DNA from: JBGPLJ01 sp035644395
GTDB taxonomy: Bacteria; Pseudomonadota; Gammaproteobacteria; Steroidobacterales; Steroidobacteraceae
Reading direction: 5' to 3'
Assembly: GCA_035644395.1 (NCBI GenBank)
Contig: DASQOR010000041.1
Span: forward strand, 43,945-107,944
Length of the DNA stretch: 64,000 nt
In this document: positions 25,726 to 33,110 of the stretch, one piece after another
How positions within the stretch are numbered: the first letter of the stretch is position 1
Layout of the letters: every line of letters starts with the position of its first letter
Notes under the pieces: model-generated
Told to the model about the DNA's origin: nothing
Database searches by the model: none
What the model saw: the letters and a program-made list of their open reading frames with translations, nothing else
Made by a program: the position numbers and the translations under genes

Positions 25726-25920
25726 ATGGCAGTTCAAAAGAGCAGAAAGACGCCGTCCAAGCGGGGCATGCATCGTTCACACGATGGCCTGCGCACGCCG
25801 GCGCTGTCGGTCGATCAGCAGTCGGGTGAGACTCATCTGCGCCATCGCATCACGCCGGATGGTTTTTATCGCGGTCGTAAAGTGATCGACCGCAAGGTCG
25901 AAGAGCCGCAGGAAGGCTGA
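25726..25920 (+). CDS. rpmF: 50S ribosomal protein L32
   Basis: 64 residues, starting M-A-V-Q-K-S-R-K-T-P-S-K-R-G-M-H-R-S-H, which is diagnostic for bL32. It is the non-zinc (C-minus) type, with no C-x-x-C pair. The gene follows yceD by 15 nt and precedes plsX, the standard order tying ribosome and phospholipid synthesis. A short stem, GGTTCC/GGGACC with loop CCTTC in the 45-nt gap after it, may modulate read-through into plsX. Confidence 0.95.
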   Translation: MAVQKSRKTPSKRGMHRSHDGLRTPALSVDQQSGETHLRHRITPDGFYRGRKVIDRKVEEPQEG

Positions 25921-25965
25921 TTCCGATCCGGTTCCCCTTCGGGACCGTCCACGAGCGCCGGCTCG

Positions 25966-26994
25966 GTGGCTAAGTCGTTCACGATCGCGGTGGACGCCAT
26001 GAGCGGCGATCATGGCGTGGGCATTTGCGTGCCCGCAGCTCTGAAGGCGCTGACCGAACTGCCGCAACTGCGGGTGCTACTCGTGGGGGATCCGGCAACC
26101 ATCGCTGCTGCGCTGGGCTCGGCCGCTGATCGCCTCGACGGACGGCTGCAGGTGGTCGCGGCTTCACAGGTCGTGACGATGCATGAGCATCCGCGGGACG
26201 CCGTCCGGCACAAGAAAGACTCATCGATGCGGGTCGCGATCAACCAGGTGAAGCGCGGCGACGCCCAGGCCTGCGTCAGCGCCGGCAATACCGGTGCGCT
26301 CATGGCCACCGCGCACTTCGTCTTGAAAACGCTGCCGGGGATCGACCGCGCCGCGATCATCTCGGTCATCCCGGCGGTTGGCGGTCATACGTACATGCTT
26401 GACCTCGGCGCCAACGCCGGCGCGACAGCCGAGCAGCTGCTGCAATTCGGCGTCATGGGCAGCATCGTTGCGGCCGAGCTGGCGGGGATCGTGCGGCCGC
26501 GCATCGGGCTCCTCAACATCGGCGAGGAAGACATCAAGGGACACGAGGTCGTACAGGCGGCGCATCGGCTGCTGCAGGCGAGCGCGCTCAACTACGTCGG
26601 TTTCGTCGAAGGCACGGACATATTCAGTGGCGAGATCGACGTCGTCGTCACGGACGGCTTCACCGGCAATGTCTCCCTCAAGTCGATGGAAGGCCTTGCG
26701 GCGCTCATCGGCAGCACGATGAAGCAGGAATTCACGCGCAACTTCGCGCGCAAGCTCATGGGCCTGTGCGCCTGGCCTGCGCTCAGCGCGGTGCGCGAGC
26801 GCTTCGATCCGCGCCGCTACAACGGCGCCAGCATGGTGGGACTCGCCGGCATTGTGATAAAAAGCCACGGCGGTGCCGACGAGTTGGCATTCGCGCAGGC
26901 CATCCGCACGGCCGTGCGTGAAGCCGAACAGGACGTGCCGCGCAGAATCGTCGATGTCCTGAAAGCGCAAGCAACCAAAGGGCTCCCCCCTTGA
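25966..26994 (+). CDS. plsX: Phosphate acyltransferase PlsX
   Basis: 342 residues from a GTG start. PlsX converts acyl-ACP into acyl-phosphate for phospholipid synthesis. Typical motifs: I-A-V-D-A-M-S-G-D-H-G (N-terminus), S-A-G-N-T-G-A-L-M-A, D-L-G-A-N, N-I-G-E-E-x-x-K-G and V-V-T-D-G-F-T-G-N-V-S-L-K. A serine-rich central domain is missing, as expected. The stop overlaps the fabH TTG start, so the two are coupled. Confidence 0.94.
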   Translation: MAKSFTIAVDAMSGDHGVGICVPAALKALTELPQLRVLLVGDPATIAAALGSAADRLDGRLQVVAASQVVTMHEHPRDAVRHKKDSSMRVAINQVKRGDAQACVSAGNTGALMATAHFVLKTLPGIDRAAIISVIPAVGGHTYMLDLGANAGATAEQLLQFGVMGSIVAAELAGIVRPRIGLLNIGEEDIKGHEVVQAAHRLLQASALNYVGFVEGTDIFSGEIDVVVTDGFTGNVSLKSMEGLAALIGSTMKQEFTRNFARKLMGLCAWPALSAVRERFDPRRYNGASMVGLAGIVIKSHGGADELAFAQAIRTAVREAEQDVPRRIVDVLKAQATKGLPP

Positions 26995-27959
26995 CCTACT
27001 CACGCATCGCCGGCACCGGCCGCTATCTGCCCGAGCGCGTCCTCACCAATGCCGAGCTCGAGAAGATGGTCGACACCACCGACGAGTGGATTCGTTCGCG
27101 CACGGGCATCGAACGCCGGCACATCGCAGCCGAGAACGAGGCGACCTCCGATCTGGCCGAGCAGGCGGCGCGCAACGCGATAGCGGCTGCCGGGATCGAG
27201 GCGAAGGACGTGGATCTGATCGTGGTCGGTACGACGACGCCGGACCTCGTGTTTCCGAACGTCGGCACGCTGCTGCAGGAACGGCTCGGCATTCGGGGCT
27301 GCCCGGCATTCAGCCTGGAAACCGCCTGCAGCGGATTCATCTACGCGCTCGGCATCGCCGACAAGTTCGTGCGGCTCGGCGATGCGCGCAACGCGCTCGT
27401 AATCGGCGCGGAAACGCTGAGCAGGATCACCGACTGGACCGATCGCAATACTTGCGTGCTGTTCGGCGACGGCGCGGGCGCGGTCATCCTGCAGCCATCG
27501 GAAGAAGCCGGGGTCATCTCGACGCACCTGCATGCGGACGGTGTCTACAAGGACCTTCTGAGCTGCAATGGCGGCGTTTCACGCTCGCAGCAGCTGCTCA
27601 TCGATCAGAAGGTCAAGATCATGATGAAGGGCAACGAGGTGTTCAAAGTCGCCGTCACGACGCTCGGCAACGTGGTCGAGGAGACGCTCGAACACAACAA
27701 GCTCGACCGGCACGCGATCGACTGGCTGGTTCCACACCAGGCGAACATGCGCATCATCCAGGCCGCCGCGCGCCGGCTCGACATGCCCATGGAGCGCGTC
27801 GTGGTCACGGTGCAGGATCACGGCAATACTTCCGCGGCGTCCATTCCGCTCGCGCTCGACACGGCCGTTCGCGATGGCCGCATCAAACGCGGCGATCTCA
27901 TGCTGCTCGAGACGTTCGGCGGGGGATTTACCTGGGGGTCGGCGCTGGTGCGCTACTGA
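26991..27959 (+). CDS. fabH: Beta-ketoacyl-ACP synthase III FabH
   Basis: 322 residues from a TTG that overlaps the plsX stop. FabH condenses acetyl-CoA with malonyl-ACP to start fatty acid synthesis. The catalytic triad is visible: Cys113 in E-T-A-C-S-G-F, His249 in V-P-H-Q-A-N and Asn279 in H-G-N-T-S-A-A-S-I. The usual next genes, fabD-fabG-acpP, do not follow; the sequence runs into an unrelated region and a convergent small gene. Confidence 0.95.
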   Translation: MTYSRIAGTGRYLPERVLTNAELEKMVDTTDEWIRSRTGIERRHIAAENEATSDLAEQAARNAIAAAGIEAKDVDLIVVGTTTPDLVFPNVGTLLQERLGIRGCPAFSLETACSGFIYALGIADKFVRLGDARNALVIGAETLSRITDWTDRNTCVLFGDGAGAVILQPSEEAGVISTHLHADGVYKDLLSCNGGVSRSQQLLIDQKVKIMMKGNEVFKVAVTTLGNVVEETLEHNKLDRHAIDWLVPHQANMRIIQAAARRLDMPMERVVVTVQDHGNTSAASIPLALDTAVRDGRIKRGDLMLLETFGGGFTWGSALVRY

Positions 27960-27986
27960 CCGGCCGGCGCCCGGCGGGGCCGCCGA

Positions 27987-28169
27987 TCAGGCCGACTTGA
28001 GGAGCGCCGGAGCGGGTTCGCTGACGCGGGCATCCGGCACGCCGCCGGTCGCACGCATCTGTGGCTCGCGGACACGAGTACGCCAGACCTGGAACGGATC
28101 CCAGCCGGCGGTCTCGGATTCGGTGTCGACGGGGTCTCTTACGGAGTTCTGCTGTTGTTCGAGTTTCAT
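27987..28169 (-). CDS. Small protein of unknown function with WDPFQVWRTRV motif
   Basis: A 60-residue frame from an ATG at 28169, divergent from the L,D-transpeptidase and convergent with fabH. The centre W-D-P-F-Q-V-W-R-T-R-V resembles a motif I recall from short, poorly described proteins in related bacteria, which is the main reason to call it a gene. It has no signal peptide or membrane segment and no strong ribosome-binding site. A small GC hairpin (27973-27984) follows its stop. It could be a chance frame in high-GC sequence. Confidence 0.5.
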   Translation of the reverse strand: MKLEQQQNSVRDPVDTESETAGWDPFQVWRTRVREPQMRATGGVPDARVSEPAPALLKSA

Positions 28170-28208
28170 CCGTGTCGCTTGATTGGACGTTATGGCGGCG
28201 GACTGTAC

Positions 28209-29195
28209 GTGAGTCGAAGGCCGGGAATCGTGACGGCGATCACACTGCTTGCGCTGGCACTTGCCGCCGCCGCACCGGCGGCCACGTTCGTGCTGGATGA
28301 AGGGTCCGACGCACTCATCGGGCTGCCCGGCTTCGACACGACGACACCCGATGACACGCTGTTCGACGTTGCCCGCCGCAATGGACTCGGCTACGAGGAG
28401 ATCGTCAGGGCAAATCCCGGTGTCGACACCTGGTTGCCAGGCGGCGGCCGCAGACTCACCCTGCCGACACAGCGCATCGTTCCGGGCGACGTGGCCCACG
28501 TGGGCATCGTGATCAATTTGCCGGAACACAGGCTCTATTACTTCCCGGTTCGCAAGCGCGGGGCGGCACCTACCGTCATCACCTACCCGGTAAGCATAGG
28601 GCGCATGGACTGGTCCACGCCGATCGGTGTCACGCAGATCGTCGCGAAGAACCGCAATCCGGCCTGGTATCCGCCGAAATCGGTGCAGGAAGAGCATCAG
28701 GCAAACGGTGACCCGATTCCTGCGGTGGTACCGCCGGGGCCTGACAATCCACTGGGCGCATATGCGATGAGACTGGGAATTCCTGGCGGCGCCTACCTTA
28801 TCCACGGCACGAACAAGCCGGCCGGTGTCGGTATGCAGGTCACACACGGTTGCATGCGCCTGTATCCGGAAGACATCGAGGCCCTGTTTTCCCTGGTGCC
28901 GCTCAAGACGGCGGTCCGGATCATCAACGAACCGGTGAAGATCGGCTGGGTCGCGGATGAGCTCTACATGGAGGCATACCGGCCCCTCAATCGGATGGGG
29001 GATCCCGAGGAGCCGGACCTGAAACTGCTCGAAGACATGCTGCTCAAGGCCACGGCTCGCCGGCCGGTCGCCATTGACTGGGACCTTGCGCGCCAGACGC
29101 TGCAGGAAGCGCGAGGCATTCCGCGGGTCGTCGCCATCGAGGTCATTTCGGAAACAGACCCGGCGCGGGCCGCCGCCGCCGGGCCGCAACCGTAA
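28209..29195 (+). CDS. L,D-transpeptidase (ErfK/YbiS family)
   Basis: 328 residues from a GTG at 28209; a TTG at 28155 and a GTG at 28230 are alternatives. The N-terminal R-R plus hydrophobic segment ending A-A-P-A-A is a signal peptide, so the enzyme is periplasmic. A LysM-like region (about 45-80, D-T-L-F-D-V-A-R ... N-P-G-V-D) precedes the YkuD catalytic domain, with I-H-G-T and T-H-G-C-M-R-L holding the active-site His and Cys. Such enzymes form 3-3 crosslinks or attach Braun lipoprotein to peptidoglycan. The convergent next gene encodes an Lpp/OprI-like lipoprotein, which supports the second role. Confidence 0.88.
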   Translation: MSRRPGIVTAITLLALALAAAAPAATFVLDEGSDALIGLPGFDTTTPDDTLFDVARRNGLGYEEIVRANPGVDTWLPGGGRRLTLPTQRIVPGDVAHVGIVINLPEHRLYYFPVRKRGAAPTVITYPVSIGRMDWSTPIGVTQIVAKNRNPAWYPPKSVQEEHQANGDPIPAVVPPGPDNPLGAYAMRLGIPGGAYLIHGTNKPAGVGMQVTHGCMRLYPEDIEALFSLVPLKTAVRIINEPVKIGWVADELYMEAYRPLNRMGDPEEPDLKLLEDMLLKATARRPVAIDWDLARQTLQEARGIPRVVAIEVISETDPARAAAAGPQP

Positions 29196-29222
29196 AAAAA
29201 ACGCCGCGGCAAGCCGCGGCGT
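29194..29222 (-). terminator. Rho-independent terminator of the lipoprotein gene
   Basis: A perfect 10-bp stem (ACGCCGCGGC at 29201-29210, GCCGCGGCGT at 29213-29222) with a 2-nt loop is followed on the minus strand by a run of eight T (opposite 29194-29201). It lies 28 nt after the lipoprotein stop. The T-run overlaps the transpeptidase stop codon on the other strand, and the stem may also slow transcription from that side. Confidence 0.85.
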
Positions 29223-29249
29223 CTCTATGCCTCAAGCAAGTCCGTCGAA

Positions 29250-29570
29250 TTACTTCGACATCGACTTCTTGAACATGCGATCGATCTTCTCGTTGGTCGC
29301 CGTGCAACAGGCGGCACTGTCGCTCGCTGCCTGCTTCGCATCATTGGCCGTGCTCTGCGCAGCATTGGCGGCCTGCTGTGCTGCGGCTGCGGCATTGGAG
29401 GCTGCGTTCGCGGCATCCTTGGCAGCTGCGGTGTCCGAGGCCACCTTGGCGACTTGTGCCTTCAGATCATCGATCTGCGGCTGCAGCACTTTCACTGCGT
29501 CCTGGCAACCTGTCATGGCGCCGAGCGCCAGTACGGCGGCCGCTGCCTTCAGGATCATTCCAGTCTTCAT
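29250..29570 (-). CDS. Alanine-zipper lipoprotein, Lpp/OprI-like
   Basis: 106 residues from the ATG at 29570, with an AGGGGAAG ribosome-binding site. A lipoprotein signal ends in the lipobox M-T-G-C22. The mature part is one long helix rich in Ala, Asn, Gln and Asp with heptad spacing, as in murein lipoproteins. The end is K-I-D-R-M-F-K-K-S-M-S-K with a terminal lysine, the residue used by Lpp to link to peptidoglycan. Unusually, a Cys88-Cys89 pair lies near the C-terminus. It should be moved by LolCDE/LolA and may be joined to peptidoglycan by the neighbouring transpeptidase. Confidence 0.8.
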   Translation of the reverse strand: MKTGMILKAAAAVLALGAMTGCQDAVKVLQPQIDDLKAQVAKVASDTAAAKDAANAASNAAAAAQQAANAAQSTANDAKQAASDSAACCTATNEKIDRMFKKSMSK

Positions 29571-30034
29571 AGATCTTCCCCTGGGTTGTTGGCGATTTTG
29601 GGAAACGACTCGCCCGTTTTCACCCAGCTCGTGATTGCCAAAAAAAAGTCGCATTCGATCGAGCAAGTTGAACGGAGCGGGGCGAGACTTGAACAAATCT
29701 GACAGCCAAAATCAAGGTTTTTTCAGGCTATTTCTCGTTCTGTCGGTGGGGGGCGACATTCGTGTCGAGTCCACGCGCGAAATTGTAGGCGCTTTCTTAC
29801 GCGCTGCGTGCTCGACAGGGAAACTCGCATGCATCGTGTGCGCGTGAGCGATCGATGATATGGACACAGCGACAGGTGCTCGTCGAACAGGTGCGTGAGG
29901 TTCGCGCAGAAGTCGCGGGACGTGCGTTGGCATCCTCTACCGTGCCGGAGGCGAACTCATCCGGCGGGCTCGGTCAGCGCCGAGCGGGAGCTGCGCGTAA
30001 GGGCGGGACATTCGCCGCAGCTGTCTTGCAGGGC
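29571..30034. other. Non-coding gap between lipoprotein gene and lexA promoter
   Basis: This gap of more than 460 bases separates the start of the lipoprotein gene from the lexA promoter. Its first 200 bases are clearly richer in A and T, including an A8 run near 29640 and a T6 run near 29720. They should hold the lipoprotein promoter, but I see no convincing -35/-10 pair. Short open frames on both strands have no signs of coding. Confidence 0.5.
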
Positions 30035-30062
30035 TTGCTCCTGACCGTCGCCTGTATATAAT
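30035..30062 (+). promoter_or_regulatory. lexA promoter
   Basis: TTGCTC (30035-30040) and a consensus TATAAT (30057-30062) are 16 nt apart. The -10 box lies inside the first LexA operator, so LexA binding would block RNA polymerase directly. Confidence 0.7.
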
Positions 30063-30067
30063 CACAG
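30052..30067. promoter_or_regulatory. SOS box 1 (LexA operator)
   Basis: CTGT-ATATAATC-ACAG fits the gammaproteobacterial LexA site CTGT-N8-ACAG exactly. It overlaps the lexA -10 box. Confidence 0.88.
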
Positions 30068-30070
30068 TCA

Positions 30071-30086
30071 CTGTCTATATATACAG
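30071..30086. promoter_or_regulatory. SOS box 2 (LexA operator)
   Basis: CTGT-CTATATAT-ACAG, a second perfect CTGT-N8-ACAG site, 19 bp downstream of the first and ending 7 nt before the lexA ATG. E. coli lexA also has two boxes. Tandem sites imply tight autorepression of the whole lexA-imuA-imuB-dnaE2 unit. Confidence 0.9.
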
Positions 30087-30093
30087 GTTCCCT

Positions 30094-30699
30094 ATGACCG
30101 ACCTGACGCCCCGCCAGACCCAGATCCTGAGGCTCATCCAGCGCGCCATCATGGAAACCGGCATGCCGCCCACGCGGGCGGAGATTGCGAGGGAACTCGG
30201 CTTCAAGTCCGTGAACGCCGCAGAAGAGCATCTGCGCGCGTTGCATCGGAAGGGCGTCATCGAACTGATCCCCGGCGCCTCGCGCGGCATCCAGTTGCGC
30301 GACATCCTGCGGGAGCAGATCGGTCTCCCGCTCATTGGTCGCGTCGCCGCAGGCCGCCCGATCCTCGCAGAAGAGCATATCGAGCGGCACTACCAGATCG
30401 ATCCCGAACTCTTCCAGCCCAAGCCCCATTACCTGCTGAAGGTGAGCGGCATGAGCATGAAGGACGCCGGCATCCACGACGGCGACCTGGTCGCCGTGCA
30501 TCGCACGCCCGAGGTGCGCAACCGGCAGATTATTGTTGCGCGCCTCGAAAACGAAGTGACGGTGAAGCGCTACCGGCAGGAGGGCAGCGTCGTGTGGCTC
30601 ATGCCGGAGAATCCGGATTTCGAACCGATCCGCGTCGACCTGAAAGAGGAAACCCTGATGATCGAGGGCGTCGTGGTCGGCGTGGTGCGCCGGTCGTGA
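30094..30699 (+). CDS. lexA: SOS repressor LexA
   Basis: 201 residues. The N-terminal winged helix (about 1-70, L-T-P-R-Q-T-Q-I-L) binds SOS boxes. The self-cleavage site is Ala86-Gly87 in G-R-V-A-A-G-R-P. The catalytic dyad is Ser121 in S-G-M-S-M-K-D and Lys158 in V-K-R-Y. RecA filaments trigger cleavage after DNA damage. Two SOS boxes lie directly upstream, and the gene heads the mutasome cassette, with imuA starting 38 nt later. Confidence 0.96.
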   Translation: MTDLTPRQTQILRLIQRAIMETGMPPTRAEIARELGFKSVNAAEEHLRALHRKGVIELIPGASRGIQLRDILREQIGLPLIGRVAAGRPILAEEHIERHYQIDPELFQPKPHYLLKVSGMSMKDAGIHDGDLVAVHRTPEVRNRQIIVARLENEVTVKRYRQEGSVVWLMPENPDFEPIRVDLKEETLMIEGVVVGVVRRS

Positions 30700-30737
30700 A
30701 GGGAGCAAGCCGGGTCGCGTGGTGCCGGTCGTGAAAA

Positions 30738-31409
30738 GTGTCGCCGCCGCAAGCCATCGACACGCTCGATGCATTGCTGGCGAACGCCCGTCTCTGGCGC
30801 GGCCAGGGTTTTTCAGGGGCCGCTGGCGATACCCGGCATGTTTCGAGCGGTCATCCAGGGATCGATGCTTTGCTGCCGGCAGGCGGCTGGCCGGAAAAGG
30901 GCCTCATCGAGTTGCTGCTCGATGAGCACGGCATCGGTGAACTGCAGATCGTGATGCCGTTGCTGCGCCGGGCGAATCCCGGCGGGGCCGGGGCCCTGGA
31001 GAGCCGCTGGATTGCCTGGCTGGCGCCGCCCTTTATGCCCTATGCGCCGGCCTTGCAGAGCGCAGGGCTGATGGTCGAGCGGCAGTTGATCGTGCGGACC
31101 TTGCAGACGAAAGAGGTGTGGTGGGCGATGGAGCAGGTGTTGCGATCGGGGACCTGCGCAGCGGTTCTCGGCTGGGTGGAGAAGGCGGATGGCCACGCTT
31201 TGCGGCGCTTGAAGCTCGCCGCGGAGCAGGGCGACACGGCGGGAATCCTTTTCCGGCCGACGCGCTATCGCTCGCAGGCTTCGGCTGCCAATTTGCGCGC
31301 AGTTCTGCGGGGCGCGGGCAAGAATCTCGAGATCGAAGTCTTCAAATCACAAGGCGGCCACACGGGCCGCGCGCGCGTGAGCGCATCGGGGTTGGGAGTG
31401 ATCGGGTAG
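30738..31409 (+). CDS. imuA: ImuA, RecA-like mutasome accessory protein
   Basis: 223 residues from a GTG. ImuA-type proteins (also annotated as SulA-like) work with ImuB and DnaE2 in damage-induced mutagenesis. The sequence has the RecA-like beginning H-V-S-S-G-H-P-G-I-D-A-L-L-P-A-G-G-W-P and E-L-L-L-D-E, but no true Walker A lysine motif. It follows lexA without its own SOS box, so it probably depends on the lexA promoter. The repeat GCCGGTCGTGAA occurs at the lexA end and again just before this start. Confidence 0.85.
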   Translation: MSPPQAIDTLDALLANARLWRGQGFSGAAGDTRHVSSGHPGIDALLPAGGWPEKGLIELLLDEHGIGELQIVMPLLRRANPGGAGALESRWIAWLAPPFMPYAPALQSAGLMVERQLIVRTLQTKEVWWAMEQVLRSGTCAAVLGWVEKADGHALRRLKLAAEQGDTAGILFRPTRYRSQASAANLRAVLRGAGKNLEIEVFKSQGGHTGRARVSASGLGVIG

Positions 31410-31526
31410 TCCTTATTCCCACTGGATGGGCAACGGGTCATGTTTGCTTGCGCCGCGGCATGTCCCTCCGTCACTCCCAACCACCCATGCGCTTGAACGT
31501 GGCCGCCGACCACGACCCTGACAACG

Positions 31527-33098
31527 ATGAAAATTCCCGCCGCTACGCTCGAGCTGTTTACGCCTTTGCCGCCGCCGGCGCGAAAGCCCCTGCGCACGGT
31601 GCCGCAGGCGCGCGGTCATTCGCCGGCCCGCCAGCTATGGATGGCGATCCATTTCCCGCAACTCGCGCTCGAAGCACTCGAGCGGGACGTCGACGAACGC
31701 CGGCCGCACGCCGTCATCGACGGCAGCGGTAGCGCGCAGCGGGTTGCCGCGTGCGATCGGGCAGCGGCGCGTGCCGGCGTGTGTGCCGGCATGGCGTTGA
31801 ACGCCGCCATCGCGCTCGCGCCCCGTCTCATGGCAAGGCCGCGGCAGCGGAACGCCGAACAGTGGCTGCTGGAACGGTGCGCCGCCTGGGCCGGGCAGTT
31901 CACGCCGCTCGTGAGTCTCGAGCCGCCCGATGCACTGCTGCTCGAGGTGAAGGGCAGCCTCGGTCTTTTCGAAGGCGCCGCGGCGCTCTCGGAGCGGATC
32001 TCAGGCGCGCTCGGCTCCCGCGGCCTGAGCGCCTGCGTCACGCTTGCGCCCACGCCCCGCGCTTCGCTGTGGCTCGCGCGCAGTGGCCGCAACGCTATCG
32101 TCATGGAACCCGCGGCGCTGACGGGCGCGCTCGCCGATCTACCGGTGCGCTCACTCGGCTGGTCGGAGGCGATTCTCGAGCTGCTCGCTGCGATGGGCGT
32201 TTACACGGTGGGTGATTGCCTGCGCCTGCCGCGCGCCGGCTGGGCGCAGCGCTTTGGAGCCGAGCTGCTCGAAGCACTCGATGAGGCCACGGGGCGCACG
32301 CCGCAGATCCGCCGTGGCTACCAGCGCGCGCAGCGTTTCAATGCGCGTTTCGAGCCTGCGGCGGAAGTCAGCGAAACCGAACGCCTTGCGGTGGCGCTCG
32401 AGCCCTTGCTCGAGGCGCTCGGGCGTTTCCTGAGAGGCCGGCAGGGCGGCATCAGTTCGTTCGTGATCGGCCTGCGTCATCGACGGGCCGCCGAATCCAT
32501 CCTGCGGGTGGGGCTCGCCGCGCCGAGCGCAGATGCACGGCATTTCATGACGCTCGCCCGGGCAAGGCTCGAACGTCATGGATTGCCGGAACCGGTGACG
32601 GAGCTGCGTCTGCGCTCGGGAGCGGTATTGCCGATGGGCTTCACGTCAGGCTCCATTTTCCGTGCCACGAAGGCCGCACCGGAAGGAACCGGCGGCGTAC
32701 CGCGTCTCGTGGAGCGATTGCGGGCTCGCCTCGGCGAGGCAGCCGTGTTCGGCGTCTGTCTCGTGCCGGAGCATCGTCCCGAAGCCGCCTGGCGCAAGGC
32801 GCAGCTCGCTGCGGATGCCATCGTCCGCGCGCACCGGGAGCCCGTCGAAATCGATGCCGTACGGCCGCTCTGGATGCTGACGCAACCCGAAGCGCTCAAG
32901 GTCGCGGACGACGGCCCGCGCTATCGGGGGCCGCTCGTCATCGAGAGCGGGCCCGAACGCATCGAAACCGGTTGGTGGGACGGCAAGGATATCGCGCGGG
33001 ATTACTACATCGCCCGCGATTCGCGGGGCGTGCGCCTCTGGATCTATCAGGAGCGCCGCGCGCCCGGCGGCTGGTTCTGGCACGGCATTTTCGGCTGA
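31527..33098 (+). CDS. imuB: ImuB, inactive Y-family polymerase homologue
   Basis: 523 residues. The fold follows Y-family polymerases (R-Q-L-W-M-A-I-H-F-P-Q-L at about 35-46, R-V-A-A-C-D-R-A-A, then palm, thumb and little-finger regions). The N-terminal catalytic acidic cluster, D-M-D-x-F-F in DinB, is replaced by A-I-H-F-P, so no polymerase activity is expected. ImuB normally bridges DnaE2 and the beta clamp. Candidate clamp contacts are G-S-I-F near residue 377 and an N-terminal T-L-E-L-F, both tentative. A 117-nt gap separates it from imuA. Confidence 0.9.
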   Translation: MKIPAATLELFTPLPPPARKPLRTVPQARGHSPARQLWMAIHFPQLALEALERDVDERRPHAVIDGSGSAQRVAACDRAAARAGVCAGMALNAAIALAPRLMARPRQRNAEQWLLERCAAWAGQFTPLVSLEPPDALLLEVKGSLGLFEGAAALSERISGALGSRGLSACVTLAPTPRASLWLARSGRNAIVMEPAALTGALADLPVRSLGWSEAILELLAAMGVYTVGDCLRLPRAGWAQRFGAELLEALDEATGRTPQIRRGYQRAQRFNARFEPAAEVSETERLAVALEPLLEALGRFLRGRQGGISSFVIGLRHRRAAESILRVGLAAPSADARHFMTLARARLERHGLPEPVTELRLRSGAVLPMGFTSGSIFRATKAAPEGTGGVPRLVERLRARLGEAAVFGVCLVPEHRPEAAWRKAQLAADAIVRAHREPVEIDAVRPLWMLTQPEALKVADDGPRYRGPLVIESGPERIETGWWDGKDIARDYYIARDSRGVRLWIYQERRAPGGWFWHGIFG

Positions 33099-33110
33099 AG
33101 CGGCGACGCC

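Noticed and set aside
25929..25948. Hairpin between rpmF and plsX as a terminator
   Set aside because: Stem of six or seven pairs with a wobble and no T-run, inside an operon; at most a weak attenuator.
27973..27984. GGCGG-GG-CCGCC hairpin after fabH
   Set aside because: Too short and GC-only, with no T-run; such repeats arise by chance in this sequence.
29712..29933. Short minus-strand frame in the gap upstream of lexA
   Set aside because: No ribosome-binding site, no motif and composition of non-coding DNA; its position does not suggest a function.
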